Source: Myxococcota bacterium (lineage in GTDB: Bacteria > Myxococcota_A > UBA9160 > PR03). Taken from it: a DNA stretch of 7,123 nt. Positions 5,163 through 7,123 of this stretch are shown here, piece after piece. Location: NCBI GenBank assembly GCA_030066475.1, contig JASJBO010000370.1, positions 1 to 7,123 of the forward strand, written 5' to 3'. The first letter of the stretch is position 1, and every line of letters starts with the position of its first letter. A model generated the notes under the pieces. The model was not told the origin of the DNA. It saw only the letters and a program-made list of their open reading frames with translations, and ran no database searches. A program made the translations under genes and the position numbers.

Positions 5163-5484
5163 TGGACCATCCTCCCATAGTTGGTCTCGTGTGTTCGCAC
5201 TGCCAACCGCCAGCCTCGTGCAACCGCCGTGCCAGGGAGCCCGCTTCCTCTCGGGATGCGCGACACCGAACGCGAGGCCATCGAAACACGAGGGGTGTGG
5301 CCAGGGAGGCACGCAGGAATAGCGCCTGAACTCAGTCTGGCGCGCGCAGACGCGACAGCGCATCACACTCTGCTGTCCCCGGGTGGGGCGGAAGGTCCTC
5401 AAGATTCTCAAGATCGTGGTATCGGGCGCTTCTCCTTGACGTGCCCGCGCGTGCTTCGGTGTCGGAAGGCTCCGGCCGCCCGAT
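5163..5484. other. Regulatory gap upstream of the 163-aa gene
   Basis: No gene is supported here. The gap holds the sigma-54 promoter (5219-5234), the palindrome CTGAACTCAG (5326-5335), and a short direct repeat CTCAAGAT (5398-5405 and 5407-5414). Its right edge is the stop codon of the broken minus-strand recombinase. A long minus-strand frame extends through it from 5534, but its first 124 codons lack protein character and it is only the upstream extension of the 163-aa gene. Confidence 0.6.
5219..5234 (-). promoter_or_regulatory. Consensus-perfect sigma-54 promoter of the 163-aa exported protein
   Basis: Read on the minus strand the element is TGGCACGGCGGTTGCA. It matches TGGCACR-N4-TTGCW at every defined position, with the -24 GG and -12 GC separated by 10 bases. 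The predicted start is near 5208, giving a 46-base leader that contains GGGAGG before the GTG at 5162. Sigma-54 promoters need an AAA+ activator bound upstream; a palindrome CTGAACTCAG at 5326-5335, about 120 bases upstream of the start, is a candidate site (weak). Confidence 0.85.
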
Positions 5485-6004
5485 TCAGGACCCGATGGGC
5501 GCCACGTAGGGCACGACGATCCCCGCGGCCGCACGATGCCTCGCCCGCTCTCCTCTCCTGTCGTACCGCCGCGTCGTCGTCACCGACGCATGGCCCACCA
5601 GGTCGGCGGCGGTGGACAGGTCGCCCCCCTGGTCGAGGAGCGTCGAGATGTAAGTGCGCCGCAGGTCATGGGGCGCGAAGTGCCTGAGCCCTGCCTGCCC
5701 CCCTTCAACGGCACCTCGCGCTCCTTGTGGCCCTTGCCCAACACCCGCACCACCTCACCCCGAGGTCGAGGTCCTCGAGCTCGAGCCCGGCGATCTCGGC
5801 CCGGCGCAGGCCCGCTGCCAGCCCCAGGGCCAGCACCGACGCATCCCTGGGCCCGGCGGCCGCTCGGTCCCGTTGACAGGCCGCGAACAAGGCCGCCACC
5901 TCGTGGGCCTCGAGGGCTCTGCCCCTCAGCAGTGTCGACCCGCGCACGGGCTCGACGTCGACCGCTCGGGCCAGGTCCTCGGCGCTCATGAGGCCCAGTC
6001 GCCA
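5485..6004 (-). pseudogene. Broken tyrosine recombinase/integrase (three frames, internal and N-terminal deletions)
   Basis: Three consecutive minus-strand frames carry pieces of one phage-type integrase. From 6004 comes WRLGLMSAEDLARAVDVEPV and LRGRALEAHEVAALF up to GLAAGLRRAEIAGLELEDL, with the first catalytic Arg at 5806-5804. Near 5763 the frame shifts to GEVVRVLGKGHKEREVPL, the beta-hairpin with the catalytic Lys. Near 5690 it shifts again to HFAPHDLRRTYISTLLDQ (His 5670, Arg 5661), LVGHAS (His 5592) and RRYDRRG (Tyr 5565), ending at the stop 5487-5485. All the R-K-H-R-H-Y residues survive, but in different frames. Between GEREVPL-like strand and HDLRR roughly 60 residues usual for the family are missing, and the N-terminal core-binding domain is gone. 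It cannot make an active enzyme. Confidence 0.85.
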
Positions 6005-6877
6005 GCGGGTTTCCGCAGCTTCTTGGGCTGGCTCTACAAGCGGCAGGAAATCGACGAGCTGCCGAGCGACTTCCCCTGGCCGCGGGTTCCCGAACACGCG
6101 CCGCGCATCCTGTCGATCGAGGCGCAGGCCAAGATCCTGGCCTCAATCCCCCCGGAGCGGCGGGGCATCTTCCTCGCCATGGCACTCATGGGACTCCGCC
6201 CCTTGGAAGCCGTCGCTCTGCGAGCAGCGGACTACCACGACGGATGGCTCACCGTGTCCCGGGCCCGAGAGGACCGCACGCTCGACGCCCGCGAGCTCGG
6301 CACCAAGAGCGGGAAGATCAAGCGTCTCCCGGTCCCGGACCCCGTGAAGCACTGGATCTCGAGCTTCGTGCCGCGCGAGAGGCGTCTCACTGACGGATAC
6401 CTGTTCGAGGTGCCCTACTCGGGCCGGGGACGCCACCCTCGCGGCCCCTGGTCCGAGACCGGACTACGGCGGACCTGGTACGAAGCCTGCGACCGGGCGG
6501 GGGTGCCGCGGACGAGCCTGCACGAGGGCACCAAGCACACCTTTGCGACCGACGCGATCGCCCGCGGCGTGTCGGAGCGCGCGCTCCAGACCTACCTCGG
6601 CCACGCCGACGCCAAGAGCGCGCGACGCTACGCGAAGCTCTCGGACCAGGCCCTGATCGACATGATCGAGCGGCCGAAAGTGGTTGCGGCCTGGTTGCAG
6701 GGCTTGGAGGGGGTCTCGAAACTTGCTGAAAAGCAGGGAGAAATTGGTGGACCCGGACGCAAAGTATTCGAACCGCCGGGGCGCTGCCATTCGAGGTGGC
6801 GCTCGTCGAGACCTCGGAGCCGCCGGCCTACCAGCAGATCGCTCGGAAAGCCCTGCAGCTTCGGGAGCTTGGAATGA
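6005..6877 (+). pseudogene. 5'-truncated tyrosine recombinase/integrase with a variant active site
   Basis: One continuous plus-strand frame holds a complete integrase catalytic domain and the end of the core-binding domain. It begins with FRSFLGWLYKRQEIDELP at 6011 and continues with RVPEHAPRILSIEAQAKILA. Then come ALMGLRPLEAVAL (catalytic Arg 6197-6199), TKSGKIKRLPVP (Lys), LHEGTKHTFATDAIARGV, TYLGHADAKS (His 6602-6604) and RRYAKL (nucleophile Tyr 6629-6631). The usual H-x-x-R box is replaced by E-G-T-K aligned directly before H-T-F-A-T, so two catalytic positions are altered; the His one residue earlier might compensate. No start codon with a ribosome binding site lies near 6011, and the preceding frame is antisense to the minus-strand recombinase, so the N terminus is lost. 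Recognisable homology ends near 6720; the last 50 codons (to TGA 6875-6877) are probably read-through. Confidence 0.82.
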
Positions 6878-6966
6878 GCGACCGGACGATCGCGGGGCGT
6901 CTCGGAGTGACCGACAAGACCATCGCCAAGGCGATCGGATGGGTCCAGAGCCCCCTCGCTGAATGA
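6796..6966 (+). pseudogene. Helix-turn-helix protein remnant (3' end)
   Basis: The frame from 6730 to TGA 6964-6966 contains VALVETSEPPAYQQIARKAL, then QLRELGMSDRTIAGRLGVTD and KTIAKAIGWVQSPLAE. The segment LRELGMSDRTIAGRLGVTDKTIAKAI is a classical helix-turn-helix of the resolvase/sigma-factor-like type, with 'GMS' at the first turn and 'GVTDKT' at the recognition helix. It is short (about 56 codons from a GTG at 6796 that has no ribosome binding site), so I take it as the 3' end of a longer DNA-binding or transposition protein. It overlaps the last codons of the integrase frame, supporting the view that integrase coding really ends earlier. A small intact regulator is the alternative. Confidence 0.5.
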
Positions 6967-7123
6967 GGCGCGGTCGCCTCGATACCAACATGGGCTCACG
7001 CGCATCGCTTGCGGGCGGGTGCGGACAGGGATTTCTGGCCCCGTCTTCTGCTGGAGGAGCGACAAATCGAAGCTATGTCAAGCAGCGGTGCGGGGGGATC
7101 AGGCCCCATCCCGGGCAGTGACC
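6967..7123 (+). other. Right-edge segment, possible gene start at 7075
   Basis: No stop interrupts the plus-strand frame shared with the helix-turn-helix remnant from 6967 to the window end. An ATG at 7075 would begin MSSSGAGGSGPIPGSD, with GGAGGAG at 7053-7059 but 15 bases of spacing, too long to be convincing. The same frame reads LLLEERQIEAMSSSG across that point, so the ATG might be internal. Nothing is identifiable. Confidence 0.2.

Noticed and set aside
4593..5180. 195-codon plus-strand frame and overlapping plus frames opposite the 163-aa gene
   Set aside because: They are antisense to a gene with a signal peptide, a perfect sigma-54 promoter, a ribosome binding site and a terminator, and they show no protein features themselves.
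5654..6004. Taking the whole plus-strand frame 5654-6877 as one 407-residue integrase
   Set aside because: The first ~117 codons are antisense to the minus-strand recombinase motifs and do not resemble an integrase N-terminal domain; homology starts abruptly near 6011.
6745..6785. tRNA-3'-end-like sequence (tggtggaccc ... attcgaaccgcc) after the plus-strand integrase, a possible attachment site
   Set aside because: Read on the minus strand it gives GGTTCGAAT and a final CCA-like end, but the T-stem cannot pair and no 5' acceptor or anticodon arm is present. It could be a worn att/tRNA fragment, but I cannot support it.
6628..7065. Minus-strand frames of 145-175 codons under the plus-strand integrase
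   Set aside because: They are antisense to clear integrase and helix-turn-helix motifs and have no recognisable character.

Overview
The window is GC-rich DNA that looks like an uncultured Gram-negative bacterium of the broad deltaproteobacterial group (Myxococcota- or Desulfobacterota-like). I infer this from a PEP-CTERM protein, a secreted protein with a 'YQGRL' N-terminal domain followed by many S-S-V-S-G-G repeats, a small cysteine-rich secreted protein, strong GGAGG ribosome binding sites, and the GC-rich third codon positions. No rRNA, tRNA, CRISPR array or housekeeping gene is present, so taxonomy is inference only.

Left part (1-3750), all on the minus strand: the first codons of a gene leaving the left edge (1-41); a C-terminal remnant of a short-chain dehydrogenase (about 119-295); a PEP-CTERM exported protein (312-1067) behind a sigma-54-type promoter (1139-1154); and a 788-residue secreted adhesin-like protein with about 27 beta-roll repeats (1384-3750).

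Middle (3751-5234): a probable EAL-domain remnant on the minus strand (3949-4068, in an ORF to 4167); a 62-residue secreted mini-protein on the plus strand (4166-4354) whose cysteine spacing matches the inhibitor cystine knot of squash trypsin inhibitors apart from one extra Cys and a longer last loop; a cluster of GGTGTCC/GGACACC repeats (4354-4509); a terminator hairpin with a UUCG tetraloop (4569-4596); and a 163-residue exported protein of unknown function (4671-5162, minus) behind a consensus-perfect sigma-54 promoter (5219-5234).

Right part (5485-6966) is a mobile-element graveyard. A broken tyrosine recombinase on the minus strand, spread over three frames with an internal deletion, abuts 5' to 5' a second, unrelated-looking tyrosine recombinase on the plus strand that has lost its N terminus. 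A short helix-turn-helix remnant follows.

The unifying theme of the intact genes is export to the envelope or outside. Two of the four clear exported genes carry sigma-54 promoters that agree at 12 of 16 positions. This suggests one enhancer-dependent regulon, plausibly of the PrsK/PrsR type known to accompany exosortase/PEP-CTERM systems. The most novel items are the bacterial knottin-like mini-protein, the shared sigma-54 control, and the back-to-back integrase junction.
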